DNA of 64,000 nt from Rhizobium sp. BT03. Its GTDB lineage: Bacteria; Pseudomonadota; Alphaproteobacteria; Rhizobiales; Rhizobiaceae. Location: positions 1,798,001-1,862,000 of the forward strand of contig NZ_CP125640.1 in assembly GCF_030053155.1 (NCBI RefSeq), written 5' to 3'. The position numbers were made by a program, and so were the translations under genes. Position 1 is the first letter of the stretch. Each line of letters begins with the position of its first letter. This document shows positions 19,774 through 28,637 of the stretch, piece by piece. Under the pieces are notes generated by a model that was not told the DNA's origin, made no database searches, and saw only the letters and a program-made list of their open reading frames with translations.

Positions 19774-20745
19774 TCAATACCTGATAAAACGATGCAGGAA
19801 CCGTTTAATGGGCAGGGGTACATAACGCTGCACCCATCTGCGGATCGCCACAGCACGAACAGGACGAAGGCCGCCGGAAAAGCCGGGGGAAATCGCCCTG
19901 ATCGCATCCAATGCCCGCATCAGGGCGCGCTCGTAAGCTTCGTAGGCAGCGACCGGTTCCTCGCATACGGAGGTGTAGAAAGTCGACAGTCGATTGAAGT
20001 CGCCATTGGCCAGCAGTTGGAACTGGTGGAAGTGATAGAAGATCAGCGGTGAGCCGTCGACCTCGATCTGGCCGGACGCATCCTGCGTAAAATGCATCTT
20101 TTCGTAATTCCAGGGAGCAACGCCGGCGCCCGGATGCTCAATTATATGGCAGTGCGGATAGAGATCCGGCCATTCGTCCAAATATTTCTGGTCGCCCATT
20201 TTGCCGTCTTCGAGGCGGTAGTAGCACCATTCGATGCATTGCTCGCGCCAGCGGTCCAGGCAGCGCATTCCCTCCTCGTCGCGTCGGAAACTCACCCATT
20301 CCACGCAAAAGCGGCCGTTCACCTCCCTATCCTGCAGCCTCGGGGCAAAACGATGTTCAATAATCGCGATGGAATTATCGCCGATTTCATCGAAGATGGG
20401 TTGGATCGGGGAGTAGAACAGCAGATCGGAGTCGAGATAGGTGATGAAATCGATCTCCGGATGATGCTGCAGCACGAAGGTCGGGAGGCAAGGAGACAAG
20501 GTCCAGCAATATTCGGCGACGCCACGCGATTTCTTGGCCTCCAGGAGTTCCGGCGTCTCCAGATCGGCAAGTGGAATGCAGGTGATATAGCGCCTCTTGG
20601 AGGCCGTCAGTATCTCCTGCGCCTGCGGATCCATGCAGAGCACAAAAATATGCGCGTCTGGGCACCATTGGACGAGGCTCTCCATCATGGCCATGCCCTT
20701 GATGAGATAGCCGCTGTCGAAAAGGGTACAGAAGTAGGTCGTCAT
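19774..20745 (-). CDS. GT-A-type glycosyltransferase-like protein
   Basis: A 323-residue protein beginning MTTYFCTLFDSGYLIKG, a pattern shared by a group of polysaccharide-locus proteins with a nucleotide-diphospho-sugar transferase fold. The metal-binding DxD motif is in ITYLDSDLLFYSP (about residue 105), and the C-terminal HPGAGVAPWNYEK and FYHFHQF fit the acceptor/donor loops of this class. The ATG at 20745 overlaps the preceding TGA (ATGA), so translation is coupled to the upstream methyltransferase gene. It is the last gene of the long minus-strand run and is convergent with rfbB. Sugar specificity is unknown; the C-terminus is basic and probably membrane-associated. Confidence 0.75.
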   Translation of the reverse strand: MTTYFCTLFDSGYLIKGMAMMESLVQWCPDAHIFVLCMDPQAQEILTASKRRYITCIPLADLETPELLEAKKSRGVAEYCWTLSPCLPTFVLQHHPEIDFITYLDSDLLFYSPIQPIFDEIGDNSIAIIEHRFAPRLQDREVNGRFCVEWVSFRRDEEGMRCLDRWREQCIEWCYYRLEDGKMGDQKYLDEWPDLYPHCHIIEHPGAGVAPWNYEKMHFTQDASGQIEVDGSPLIFYHFHQFQLLANGDFNRLSTFYTSVCEEPVAAYEAYERALMRALDAIRAISPGFSGGLRPVRAVAIRRWVQRYVPLPIKRFLHRFIRY

Positions 20746-21554
20746 GACTGGGATTGTTTCCTGCACAAATAGGTGCGGTTTGCATTGCCCTTGCTACTGT
20801 CACGCGGATCCGCGCTCTCGTTCAGCGTGAAGGTGGCCTGCACTTCCAGGCCGTGAACCCGAAAGCTGTCCAATAGCTCCTGCTCGGAAAAATGGATTTC
20901 CATGGTCTCGACACCATAGGCCTGCTTGCGGAAATACTTGGTCGGTTCACCATAGACGACGGGAGTGCGGTGAAAGATGACATAGTCTTTGGCGACACGG
21001 GCGCTTTCTGCGATCGCCGCGTCATAGTCGGCAATATGCAGCAGGCAGCATCCCGAAACCACGACATCAAAAGCATCGTCCTGATAGCTGAGCCGCGTTG
21101 CATCCTCCACATCGAACGACAGCGCCGGATAGATGCGGCGCGCCATGTCGATGAATGCATCGGAATAATCGCAGCCGTGGTACCGCAACGGCAGGCCATT
21201 TACTTCAAGGACCTCGGAGTAATATCCGCTGGAGCAACCGATTTCGAGCAATGAACCGGCGGCCGGGGGATTGTCGATCTTACGCAGCGCAGCGGTAAAG
21301 ACATCGAATACATCGATAGAAGCGCCGCCGCGATAGTCCTTCAACTGGCGTTCGACGAGCGCTCTCTGGCGTGCAGGCAGATCACTCGCTTTCCACGATG
21401 CGGCAAGGCGCGAGCTTTCGCTGTCTCGCCGAGCTGAATCGATCTCTACATAGTGGGAGGATACCGATGCCGCCGGCAGCAGCTGTTCACGCAATCGCTT
21501 CAGCTGGCTCTTCAACACCGGAAAGCGGTTGAGCGTCGTACGAACAAATGACAT
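20742..21554 (-). CDS. Class I SAM-dependent methyltransferase
   Basis: A 270-residue enzyme. Motif I is LLEIGCSSGYYSEVL (about residues 102-116), motif II-like acidic residues are in YHGCDYSDAFIDMARR, and DDAFDVVVSGCCLLHI is the post-I/IV region typical of class I methyltransferases of small acceptors. The N-terminal 50 residues are basic and predicted helical. It overlaps the upstream glycosyltransferase gene by one base (TGATG) and the downstream glycosyltransferase gene by four. In a Wzm/Wzt locus such enzymes may methylate the growing or terminal sugar; the position methylated cannot be told. Confidence 0.8.
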   Translation of the reverse strand: MSFVRTTLNRFPVLKSQLKRLREQLLPAASVSSHYVEIDSARRDSESSRLAASWKASDLPARQRALVERQLKDYRGGASIDVFDVFTAALRKIDNPPAAGSLLEIGCSSGYYSEVLEVNGLPLRYHGCDYSDAFIDMARRIYPALSFDVEDATRLSYQDDAFDVVVSGCCLLHIADYDAAIAESARVAKDYVIFHRTPVVYGEPTKYFRKQAYGVETMEIHFSEQELLDSFRVHGLEVQATFTLNESADPRDSSKGNANRTYLCRKQSQS

Positions 21555-22687
21555 CAGCCCTGTTTCTCCAGATGTCTCTCGAGGATCGGCATCAACTCTT
21601 TCATTCTCGACTTGTAGGTGTGATCCTTCAACGTCCTGGCCTGACCTGCCTTGGCGATGGCATCGGCCTCGTCAGGGTGGTCTATATAGTAGCGGATGAG
21701 TTCCACAGCTTCCTCAGGACTGGAATAGGCGACCACTTCCTTGCCTATGTCGAAAATCTCACTGAGATTATCTTTGCGGTCGGTGATGAGCAGCGATCCG
21801 ACACCGGTCGCCTCGTAAAGCCGCATGTTGTTGGCATTGGTCTCGGCAACATTGATATGCCGGTTGATGGTGATCCGGCTGCGCGCCAGGGCGCGGTACA
21901 TATCCGGGCCCCAGACTTCCCCGTTATGACGTTGTCGAATGGGAGATGAGCGCGGAAGCGTCGCTGCGCCATAGCCGAAAAACTGTATCGGCGTGGTCTC
22001 GGCAAGATGTTCGAGCAACGGGATCGCCTTGCCATGATGACGGCTTATGCCGCCGACGAAACTCACTGGCACATCGCGTGGAACATCGCCGAGGATATCA
22101 AGCACCCGAGTATCGAAGCCGATCCTGAAATATTCGGATTTAATGCCCATCTCATGAAAACGCGGCACGAAATGCGGGAAGGATGTCAGAATGAGATCAT
22201 AGGGCCGCAGAAAGCCATCCGGGGGCAGCGGACAAGCGATCTGGCCGACGATCAATGGCACAGTCTTTTTCAACTCCATCAGAGCATGAGGCGGAAAAAA
22301 GCTGAGATCCTGACAATAGAGGACATCCGGCTTGAATGCTCGAACCCGCGCCATTGCGACCTCCAGCAAGCCGGGGAGCGCTGCCAGGCGTGCGCCGATA
22401 TAAGGCAACCTGAAAAAGCGATGCGGCAATTTCATTGCCCATGGGCTGAATGGTTCGTTGTTCTCCCGCGCCCAAGCCGATTGCAGCGGAACGCAATTGC
22501 CGACGATATCGATGACATCGCAGCCAAGCTCTTTCAGGTGGCGCGAATAGAAATCTGATGTGCCGAACGCAGCCTCGAGCAGAGCGTCCGTCTGCTTTTG
22601 GGAAGAGGCCGACCTCAAATCCCGATTGCGACGATAGTGCATCGTCAGGAATCGGGAATAGTAGGTATCGAACACGGCAATCCGCAT
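21554..22687 (-). CDS. Glycosyltransferase (Glyco_trans_1_2 / CgeB-like)
   Basis: A 377-residue protein starting at MRIAVFDTYYSRFL, with an AGGAT ribosome site upstream. The C-terminal half has the signature of the Glyco_trans_1_2 domain: RSRITINRHINVAETNANN, then RLYEATGVGSLLITDRKDNL and a DHPDEADAIAKAG helix. This is a GT-B fold like spore-maturation CgeB proteins. The N-terminal half has FKPDVLYCQDLSFFPP and RPYDLILTSFP, with alternating strands of a Rossmann domain. It probably transfers a hexose or deoxyhexose from a nucleotide sugar in the cytosol. It is coupled to the next gene by TGATG. Donor and acceptor are unknown. Confidence 0.85.
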   Translation of the reverse strand: MRIAVFDTYYSRFLTMHYRRNRDLRSASSQKQTDALLEAAFGTSDFYSRHLKELGCDVIDIVGNCVPLQSAWARENNEPFSPWAMKLPHRFFRLPYIGARLAALPGLLEVAMARVRAFKPDVLYCQDLSFFPPHALMELKKTVPLIVGQIACPLPPDGFLRPYDLILTSFPHFVPRFHEMGIKSEYFRIGFDTRVLDILGDVPRDVPVSFVGGISRHHGKAIPLLEHLAETTPIQFFGYGAATLPRSSPIRQRHNGEVWGPDMYRALARSRITINRHINVAETNANNMRLYEATGVGSLLITDRKDNLSEIFDIGKEVVAYSSPEEAVELIRYYIDHPDEADAIAKAGQARTLKDHTYKSRMKELMPILERHLEKQG

Positions 22688-22697
22688 GACGCTAATC

Positions 22698-23705
22698 CTA
22701 GTTCTTTGTCGCGGAGAGCCGGAGTTCGACCAGGAGACTATCGCCCTGCCCCGTTGCATCCAGAGCCCGGTTGACAAGACCCATCATGGCGCCGGCAAGG
22801 CGTGCGCCACGCGTAACCGCGACATTGCGGAGCTTTCGAATAAAGCTCGGGGACTTCTGAGAGCTGCCGCTTTCCGACCATGTGCCGGACGCCCTACCCT
22901 CCTGCCGCTGTTCCCGAGAAGTCCTGAGCTGAAGCACCGACCAGAGGTTGGGCGTGATCGTCCTGATGCGCGCGACATCGTAACCGGACTTTCGAGCGAG
23001 CAGCGCAAAGGACGTTCGATTGAAATGATTCTGATGGTACGGAATGTGCCAGTTGATCCAGCGTTCCTTCCAGACCTTGCGATGAAAGGAACCGGTATTC
23101 GGGAAAGCCAGTATGACGCGTCCGCCACCGTTCAGACGATTCTTGAGAGCCTCTAGCATCGCAAGCGGATCGGGCACGTGTTCGATGACCTGGTTCAGCA
23201 CGATAAGATCGAATTTCTGATCTGCGAACGGCACGTCATAGATATTGCCGATATGAACGCGCAAAGCATATTTTTCAGCAATTGTCCGAACGTTCGGGTC
23301 GGCCTCGACGCCCCAGCATTCCACGCCGAGCTTTTGCATCTCCAGAAGCGAGAGACAGGAACCACAGCCGATATCCAAGACCTTCTGCCCAGACCTGGCA
23401 AGATAGTGCCCCTGGTTGTCGGTTCCGGCCATCCACCGGCGGAGCCTGGCAAGGGGTCTCTCGACGAGGCCGGCCTCCTTTTCCAGCGCATCAAAGTCGA
23501 TCTCCCGACGTGGATAATAATTGCTGTAGAGCGCGGGCAGGTCTTCTTCCGTCAGCCGCGGCGCGGTCGACATGTGACCGCAGGAAACGCAGCGGTCTAT
23601 CGAATAGACGCCGGGGCAGCCGTATCGATCATCGCTGATGCGCTCGATAAAGGTTTGCATTTTCGATCCGCACGCGATGCACTGCTGATGCTGGCCGCCG
23701 CTCAT
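22698..23705 (-). CDS. SAM methyltransferase with N-terminal zinc ribbon
   Basis: A 335-residue enzyme. Residues 9-50 hold two CxxC pairs (CIACGS and CVSCGH), a zinc ribbon like that of C-methyltransferases and related sugar methyltransferases. The methyltransferase core follows, with motif I VLDIGCGSCLSLLEM and the later motifs FDLIVLNQVIEHVPDP and GGRVILAFPNTGSFHRK. This is the Methyltransf_23 layout of polysaccharide loci. The ATG at 23705 overlaps the upstream GT2 stop (ATGA) and has AAAGGA in front. A trailing stretch of about 60 residues is rich in Arg and Ser and may contact membrane or partner. Acceptor unknown. Confidence 0.85.
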   Translation of the reverse strand: MSGGQHQQCIACGSKMQTFIERISDDRYGCPGVYSIDRCVSCGHMSTAPRLTEEDLPALYSNYYPRREIDFDALEKEAGLVERPLARLRRWMAGTDNQGHYLARSGQKVLDIGCGSCLSLLEMQKLGVECWGVEADPNVRTIAEKYALRVHIGNIYDVPFADQKFDLIVLNQVIEHVPDPLAMLEALKNRLNGGGRVILAFPNTGSFHRKVWKERWINWHIPYHQNHFNRTSFALLARKSGYDVARIRTITPNLWSVLQLRTSREQRQEGRASGTWSESGSSQKSPSFIRKLRNVAVTRGARLAGAMMGLVNRALDATGQGDSLLVELRLSATKN

Positions 23706-24580
23706 ATCGTTTTTTCCTTTCGTTTCGCCAATGACCTCCACGTTGAAAACGCGCGGCTGCAGGAGAAATACGCCATACGGATCGGCGCTGTCATGCGTTG
23801 CACCGGCGACCCGACAAGCGAGTAAAAAATAAGACGCTGAAACACGTTGTGCGCCGAACGTCTGCCAAACAACCGCTTTCGCCATGAAAGGCTGGACGCG
23901 TCGTTCCCATATACCGGAGGCGAATAGACGATTGCCTGGCTGCTGACAACCAAAGGCACTCCCGCACGCGCGAAGCGCATGGCAATTTCGTAGTCGGCCA
24001 TGTAGTGCGGCAGAAGGTTCGGCCGCATTCCACCATGTCTGCGAAACAGGAGCGCCGGGTAAAGCGTTCCTCGGCCACTCAAAGCATCGACGCGATACTG
24101 GCTGGCGGGCGACTGTTTTTCCGTTTCGCTCAACTCCGAAAGCAGATCCCAGACGGCAAGCCGATTGATGTTGACCTTGGCCCCAATACTGACAAGAGGT
24201 GGATCCCGCCCCTCTTCATGGATGACGCTTCCGACCGCGGCTCCGCCGTTTTCTTTGGACGACCGCACCAGAGCTTCAACAAAATTACCGTCAAACCAGG
24301 TGTCATTGTTGAGAAACAGAACATAGTCGTCGGGTTGGCAGGCGGGAAGCACATGTTTTAGTCCTTCTTCGATGGCGCCGCCCCACCAGAGATTGCCGTC
24401 CCCTCGGATCTCGGTCACATCGCTCTGCGATTGCAGGTACTTTGCGGTTCCATCGGTCGAACCGTCGTTGACGATGACAATCGTCATGGCGTCAAAGATT
24501 GTCTGGCTCCTCAGAGCTTCCAACACCTTTCGGGTATGCTCGAGGCGATTGAAAACAGGGATAATAACGTTCACGCGCAT
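23702..24580 (-). CDS. Family 2 glycosyltransferase
   Basis: A 292-residue GT-A enzyme. MRVNVIIPVFNRLEHTRKVL opens the fold, VNDGSTDGT is the first Asp motif, FLNNDTWF is the DxD-equivalent, and DALSGRGTLYPALLF resembles the glycan-binding site of rhamnosyl/GlcNAc-type GT2 enzymes. The start at 24580 overlaps the upstream gene by 10 bp and has GGAAG upstream. A C-terminal stretch of about 60 basic residues probably docks on the inner membrane. Part of the coupled polysaccharide operon. Donor sugar not predictable. Confidence 0.9.
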   Translation of the reverse strand: MRVNVIIPVFNRLEHTRKVLEALRSQTIFDAMTIVIVNDGSTDGTAKYLQSQSDVTEIRGDGNLWWGGAIEEGLKHVLPACQPDDYVLFLNNDTWFDGNFVEALVRSSKENGGAAVGSVIHEEGRDPPLVSIGAKVNINRLAVWDLLSELSETEKQSPASQYRVDALSGRGTLYPALLFRRHGGMRPNLLPHYMADYEIAMRFARAGVPLVVSSQAIVYSPPVYGNDASSLSWRKRLFGRRSAHNVFQRLIFYSLVGSPVQRMTAPIRMAYFSCSRAFSTWRSLAKRKEKTI

Positions 24581-25497
24581 TGCGAGACTTCCAGCTTCTC
24601 GAGAAACCAGCCAACATACGGCCATTCGTGCTGCTGAGGCGCTGGTGTAACGCCAATGCCCCAACGCTTCAATTCTTGCAAGGGCGGCGGCATCACTGAG
24701 CCAAATGTCCCGGCCGGCTGGAAACGATCCAGCACCTCATAACCATGCTTGGCAAAGCTGTCCTGCATTGCATTCGCGTTCAAGAACCAGACCGGGTAGC
24801 TCGCACTGTAGATCCACGTGGGCACATGCTGCACGAAAGGTGCGGCTGCGACATCGAACTGCGCCGCTGTCCTGTCGATGAGTATGAACTTGATGCCCTT
24901 CGACAGAAGACCTTCGAGATATTCAAGAGGATATTCAAGGTATTGGAGAACGCCGGAGAGCAGAACGACGTTGGGCTTCACACGATCAATCGCCTCATCC
25001 AGACTGTCGGAAAAACTCAACCCCTCATCTTCAAATTCCGTTCGACCCGCGCTCACAAAATGCGGCTGCTCGACGACACACCATTTCAGTTCCGCAAGAT
25101 GCGCCAATGCCGAGCGGTGCTGAAAATAAGAACTTCCCAACGCACCCCCGAAATCAACGACCCTCAACTGGAGATCGGACCGGGATGCAACATAGAGAAG
25201 CCAGGCAAGCAACGGGTGCGAATAGCTTTTTTCCGTGAAAACGACAGTGTCTCGCTCATATGCGGCGCGGCCCTGAACAACGGCGCGTGTCGCCTCAACA
25301 ACTTTGGCAAGAATGGCCGGCGCATCATATCCATCCGCAGCAGCCATTGCCGAGCGCCAATCTTTATGAGGCCCATCGAAAACGACGTTGTGACGCCGAA
25401 ATTCGCTCCAAACATCCTGTTCGCGGGCTTGCGGCGATTCCCGCGTTACCTCAAGCAAACAATGAAGTCCCGGGAGCGAAAAATTAATCTGCCTCAT
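24571..25497 (-). CDS. TIGR04325-family putative methyltransferase
   Basis: A 308-residue protein matching the TIGR04325 (LIC12133) family, known from Leptospira and other O-antigen loci. The signature parts are DGPHKDWRSAMAAADGYDAPAI near residue 45, AAYERDTVVFTEKSYSHPLLA, and the core RVVDFGGALGSSYFQHR in place of motif I. The family is called a methyltransferase by fold; no member's reaction is established to my knowledge. The ATG at 25497 overlaps the preceding stop (ATGA). In this operon it sits between an MptE-like protein and a GT2, among several other transferases. Confidence 0.8.
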   Translation of the reverse strand: MRQINFSLPGLHCLLEVTRESPQAREQDVWSEFRRHNVVFDGPHKDWRSAMAAADGYDAPAILAKVVEATRAVVQGRAAYERDTVVFTEKSYSHPLLAWLLYVASRSDLQLRVVDFGGALGSSYFQHRSALAHLAELKWCVVEQPHFVSAGRTEFEDEGLSFSDSLDEAIDRVKPNVVLLSGVLQYLEYPLEYLEGLLSKGIKFILIDRTAAQFDVAAAPFVQHVPTWIYSASYPVWFLNANAMQDSFAKHGYEVLDRFQPAGTFGSVMPPPLQELKRWGIGVTPAPQQHEWPYVGWFLEKLEVSQCA

Positions 25498-26360
25498 TCT
25501 TCAAACCAGGCTTCGAAAGGCCGTCGATCAAATTCGTCCAGCGCCCCACCGGGCGTGGAATTGACGATGCGGATACCATTCGCTTTCGCTATGTTTGCGA
25601 TGGCTCGATATTGTCGCCACAGCCGTGCCAGCGTTTGAAAGTCGTCGTGACGGTTCGTTCTCAAGGTGCCGTCCGCATTTGCGGTACTATCCATGCCCTT
25701 TTGGACCTTGAGGTCGAATGCGTATTGGTAGCTCGACGACAAGAAATGATCATGGTCGACGCCGAGCAGGATGATCTCTTTAAAACCAAGATACATCGCG
25801 ATCATCAAGGCCATCACCGGCACCGACTCGACACCCGGCACCGGTCGAGAAATATCGACGATTTCGTCCGTTCGCTTATCGTCGAAGCTTTCGCCCAGCA
25901 CCAGATAGCGAACCGTTCGCCCTGCAAACAGATTGTGTTTCCGAACGAGCTCCGCTTCAGTGGAGCTGAGGAACAATTCGGCAGCTCCCAGATGTGAATG
26001 CATCTCGTCAAACCAGCGGATCACGTCCTCTGACGTCATCAATCCGTAAGTAATCTGCGGAACACAATGATAACGAGATTGGAACTTGTCGAAATCGGAA
26101 TGCAGGTAGCCGTTGGAAACGGTGACAACGTTTTGGCCTTGAAGCCGCGACAGATCCAAGCCCTTGACGCTCGGGCCATTTCCTAAGATGAAACAGCGTT
26201 GGCCGGCGTGCAGACCGGCAAGCTGTCGATTTCCCGCCAGGGATCTCGCAACATCAGCAGAGATTTTGTGACGACTATTGAGCCTGCGCCTTAACTCATG
26301 CACACCATAGGGAAGCAGCATGGAGCCAAAGGTCAAAACCTTTCTCAGGGCTGCAGCCAC
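25494..26360 (-). CDS. MptE-like (DUF115) polysaccharide-locus protein
   Basis: A 288-residue protein. GQRCFILGNGPSVKGLDLSRL is the family start, and YLGFKEIILLGVDHDHF with the C-terminal GIRIVNSTPGGALDEF are the other conserved blocks of DUF115 / 6-hydroxymethylpterin pyrophosphokinase MptE-like proteins. Relatives occur in flagellin-glycosylation and nonulosonate loci (Maf-type), where they act as glycosyltransferases. The likely GTG start (26360) has GAGG seven bases upstream and overlaps the PIG-L gene by 16 bp; an ATG 13 codons in is an alternative. With nonulosonate genes in the same operon, transfer of such a sugar is a reasonable guess. Confidence 0.75.
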   Translation of the reverse strand: MAAALRKVLTFGSMLLPYGVHELRRRLNSRHKISADVARSLAGNRQLAGLHAGQRCFILGNGPSVKGLDLSRLQGQNVVTVSNGYLHSDFDKFQSRYHCVPQITYGLMTSEDVIRWFDEMHSHLGAAELFLSSTEAELVRKHNLFAGRTVRYLVLGESFDDKRTDEIVDISRPVPGVESVPVMALMIAMYLGFKEIILLGVDHDHFLSSSYQYAFDLKVQKGMDSTANADGTLRTNRHDDFQTLARLWRQYRAIANIAKANGIRIVNSTPGGALDEFDRRPFEAWFEE

Positions 26361-26977
26361 TTCACCACCTCAAACACTTCGGCATATTTCACGCCGATCC
26401 GCTGACCGGCATTCTCCGCTTCGTTCCGGAAGAAGCTCACCCATTTCCGCCCTGTGCGCTCCATTTCGGATTCATGGGCAAGGATCGCTTTTTCCTTCTG
26501 GTCCCAATGGGCGGTGATGTCGACGTAGAAATTCCCTCGGAAATCGACCGTCGAATGATACCAGTTGCTGCGATACATCAGAAGGCGCGGCACATGGCGG
26601 CAGCTGTGCAGCGACGCCCGCGACAAAGCAAGATGGTCATGGTGAATGTCTCCGACCCAGTGGGTGTAGACCATATCGATCTTCAGATCCTGCACGAGCT
26701 TCAGGATCTCGATATTCAGCGGATCGACGAATTCGATCTGCAGCGTCTTGAACTCGCCGCAATACATCTTGTGCACGCCGAGAATTTCCATCGCGGCATC
26801 CGCTTCGGCTCTGGCGACCTGGCTGCTGCGCACGGACTGGTCATACTGATTGGAAAAGCCGGATACGGTTGCAACATAGACGTAAACCGTGTCGCCGTTT
26901 GCCGCGTGGCGTGCCAGGGCACCGCCACAGCCGAGCTCCACGTCGTCAAAATGGGCACCGATCGCGAGAATATTCAT
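26345..26977 (-). CDS. PIG-L (LmbE-type) zinc deacetylase
   Basis: A 210-residue protein. AIGAHFDDVELGCGGAL holds the His-x-Asp-Asp zinc/catalytic motif, and DIHHDHLALSRA supplies the second His pair. The family removes N-acetyl groups from sugars such as GlcNAc-PI, GlcNAc-Ins or bacillithiol precursors. The ATG at 26977 has GGAG six bases upstream and overlaps the WbqC stop (ATGA). Here it may deacetylate an N-acetylamino sugar in the nucleotide-linked, lipid-linked or free state before re-acylation. The domain is complete and motifs intact, so the enzyme is probably active. Confidence 0.88.
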   Translation of the reverse strand: MNILAIGAHFDDVELGCGGALARHAANGDTVYVYVATVSGFSNQYDQSVRSSQVARAEADAAMEILGVHKMYCGEFKTLQIEFVDPLNIEILKLVQDLKIDMVYTHWVGDIHHDHLALSRASLHSCRHVPRLLMYRSNWYHSTVDFRGNFYVDITAHWDQKEKAILAHESEMERTGRKWVSFFRNEAENAGQRIGVKYAEVFEVVKWLQP

Positions 26978-27675
26978 TTGCAACTCCAGAGCAGATCACG
27001 CGTGCCTGCAATACCACAATTCAGCAGTGTGTCGAGGATACTGAGATAGGGCATGAATTCGCCGAAAGGCTGTGGATAAACCGGGTGGACGAAATGCTGC
27101 CATTCGATTTCGATTCCGGCTGCCTCGAATAGTTCCGGCTGCATGTAGCCGCGTGCCCCGAGACCCGAGAGATAACGTGTTGCTCCCACCTTACGCAGCA
27201 GTTCGATCAGCAATTCGTTCTTATGCCCCTCCGGGCTTAACGTACTCGACCGCACTGTCGGCATCGTGATCTCGAGCATGTCCAGGATGCCTTCCAGGAA
27301 ATGCATGTTGAAATCGGCCAGCAGATCTAGCCGCTTGCCGTAGAGGGCCTCGATGCGCGGAGACACCTCACTCCAACCGGCGGACTTCCGATAGTTTTCA
27401 CGAAGCAGGGAAAGGTTCTGGTCGATCCATCCGTTGCCCGGCGCCAATTCCACCTCGTTGATCGGCGTGCCGAGACTCGGTTTTTTGATCCCAACAGTGA
27501 GCCACCGATCACCTTGCGCCGTCTTGATCTTATCGCGGTGCGTCCAGCTTTTGCTCGTGCCATGGACGAACTGAACGTGATCCAGAACGATGTAGAGATC
27601 GGCGTTCAGAAAACGCTGAAAGAAGCCGAGATATGATGCGAAGTCCGGCTGATGAATAACCGCTGTCATGGTCAT
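26974..27675 (-). CDS. WbqC family protein
   Basis: A 233-residue protein of the WbqC-like family: it opens IHQPDFASYLGFFQRFLNAD, followed by YIVLDHVQFVHGTSKSWTHRDKIK and WLTVGIKK, then INEVELAPGNGWIDQNL. WbqC proteins are found widely in O-antigen and nonulosonate loci, often with PglD/LegC-type genes, and are suspected of modifying amino sugars, but the reaction is not established as far as I know. Both ends overlap neighbours by ATGA. Its place between the SpsG-like and PIG-L genes ties it to the nonulosonate-type branch. Confidence 0.88.
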   Translation of the reverse strand: MTMTAVIHQPDFASYLGFFQRFLNADLYIVLDHVQFVHGTSKSWTHRDKIKTAQGDRWLTVGIKKPSLGTPINEVELAPGNGWIDQNLSLLRENYRKSAGWSEVSPRIEALYGKRLDLLADFNMHFLEGILDMLEITMPTVRSSTLSPEGHKNELLIELLRKVGATRYLSGLGARGYMQPELFEAAGIEIEWQHFVHPVYPQPFGEFMPYLSILDTLLNCGIAGTRDLLWSCK

Positions 27676-28637
27676 GCAGCCAAACTTTCGAGCAACGCGG
27701 CGACGCGACCGACCCCACCGAGGTCGACCTTGGTCATGGCAGTCTCGCTCATGCGTCTGATGGGAATCGCCTTTTCCAGGATGCCGAGATCGAATGCCGA
27801 GTGATGTCCGGCAAAGAACGCGGCGCCCAATTGTTCAAGAGCGCGGCCGACCGGGATTTCGAAAGGTTCATTGGCGATCACCACGCACGGCAAGCCAGCC
27901 GCACAGGCTTCGAAGGGCGTAACGCCGCCACCGGTAATGGCCAGGTCGTGCCGATACATCTCTGCCGCAAGCGACGGCACCTGGCTCAGCAGTTTGAACC
28001 GGTTCGGCACGGCGGCGGAGACGGCCTCTTCAAGCTCCGCCATGTGCTGGAAGCTCGGGCCTGTGACGATGGTGACGGGAAAAGGTTTGCTGCTCAGCCA
28101 TTTGGCGACGCGGACCGTCACGCCATAGGTATCGGCGCCTCCGAGCGTCACAAGTACCGAGGCAAGGTTTTGCCGAACTCTGCGATATCTAGCGATTTCA
28201 GGATTGAGTATCATGTACTCTACCCCCAGCCTGATATCCTTGCCCTTCAGATCCTCCGTCTTTTCGAAGAGGAGAGCGCAGATATTCACGTCGGCGAGTT
28301 CCGCGCCATCGCCGCGATCATCAAAAGTGACGAGCTTGGCGCCCAAACGCTTGATCGTTTCGCTGTGAGACCGACGCGTATCGAGGCGGTCGTTGATCCA
28401 GATCGGGGACGGAACGCCGGGGTCTACGAAACCCTGCTCCCATCCCGTCACAGTGGCGAGATCGTAAAGAGCGACGTCGAAGCCGCGCTCCCGAATAATT
28501 GTCAGCGAACTCGGATGATCATTCGCCAAGAAACGGACAGAATGACCGCGCGAACGCACTTCGGCGGCGAGCGTCAACGACCGAAACAAATGCCCCATAC
28601 CGCGTGCATGCGAACTCTCTATGCAGAAGACGAACAT
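27672..28637 (-). CDS. PseG/SpsG-like nucleotide-sugar hydrolase or transferase
   Basis: A 321-residue GT-B-fold protein. SSHARGMGHLFRSLTLA resembles the GxGHxxR motif of PseG, in which His acts as general base; ITGGGVTPFEACAAGLPCVVI is the nucleotide-sugar binding loop. PseG splits UDP from UDP-2,4-diacetamido-2,4,6-trideoxy-altrose in pseudaminate synthesis, and SpsG/LegG-type proteins act similarly. Here it overlaps the SpsF-like gene by 19 bp and precedes WbqC. It may release UDP/GDP to give the free hexose that the NeuB-like enzyme condenses with phosphoenolpyruvate. A transferase role remains possible. Confidence 0.8.
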   Translation of the reverse strand: MFVFCIESSHARGMGHLFRSLTLAAEVRSRGHSVRFLANDHPSSLTIIRERGFDVALYDLATVTGWEQGFVDPGVPSPIWINDRLDTRRSHSETIKRLGAKLVTFDDRGDGAELADVNICALLFEKTEDLKGKDIRLGVEYMILNPEIARYRRVRQNLASVLVTLGGADTYGVTVRVAKWLSSKPFPVTIVTGPSFQHMAELEEAVSAAVPNRFKLLSQVPSLAAEMYRHDLAITGGGVTPFEACAAGLPCVVIANEPFEIPVGRALEQLGAAFFAGHHSAFDLGILEKAIPIRRMSETAMTKVDLGGVGRVAALLESLAA

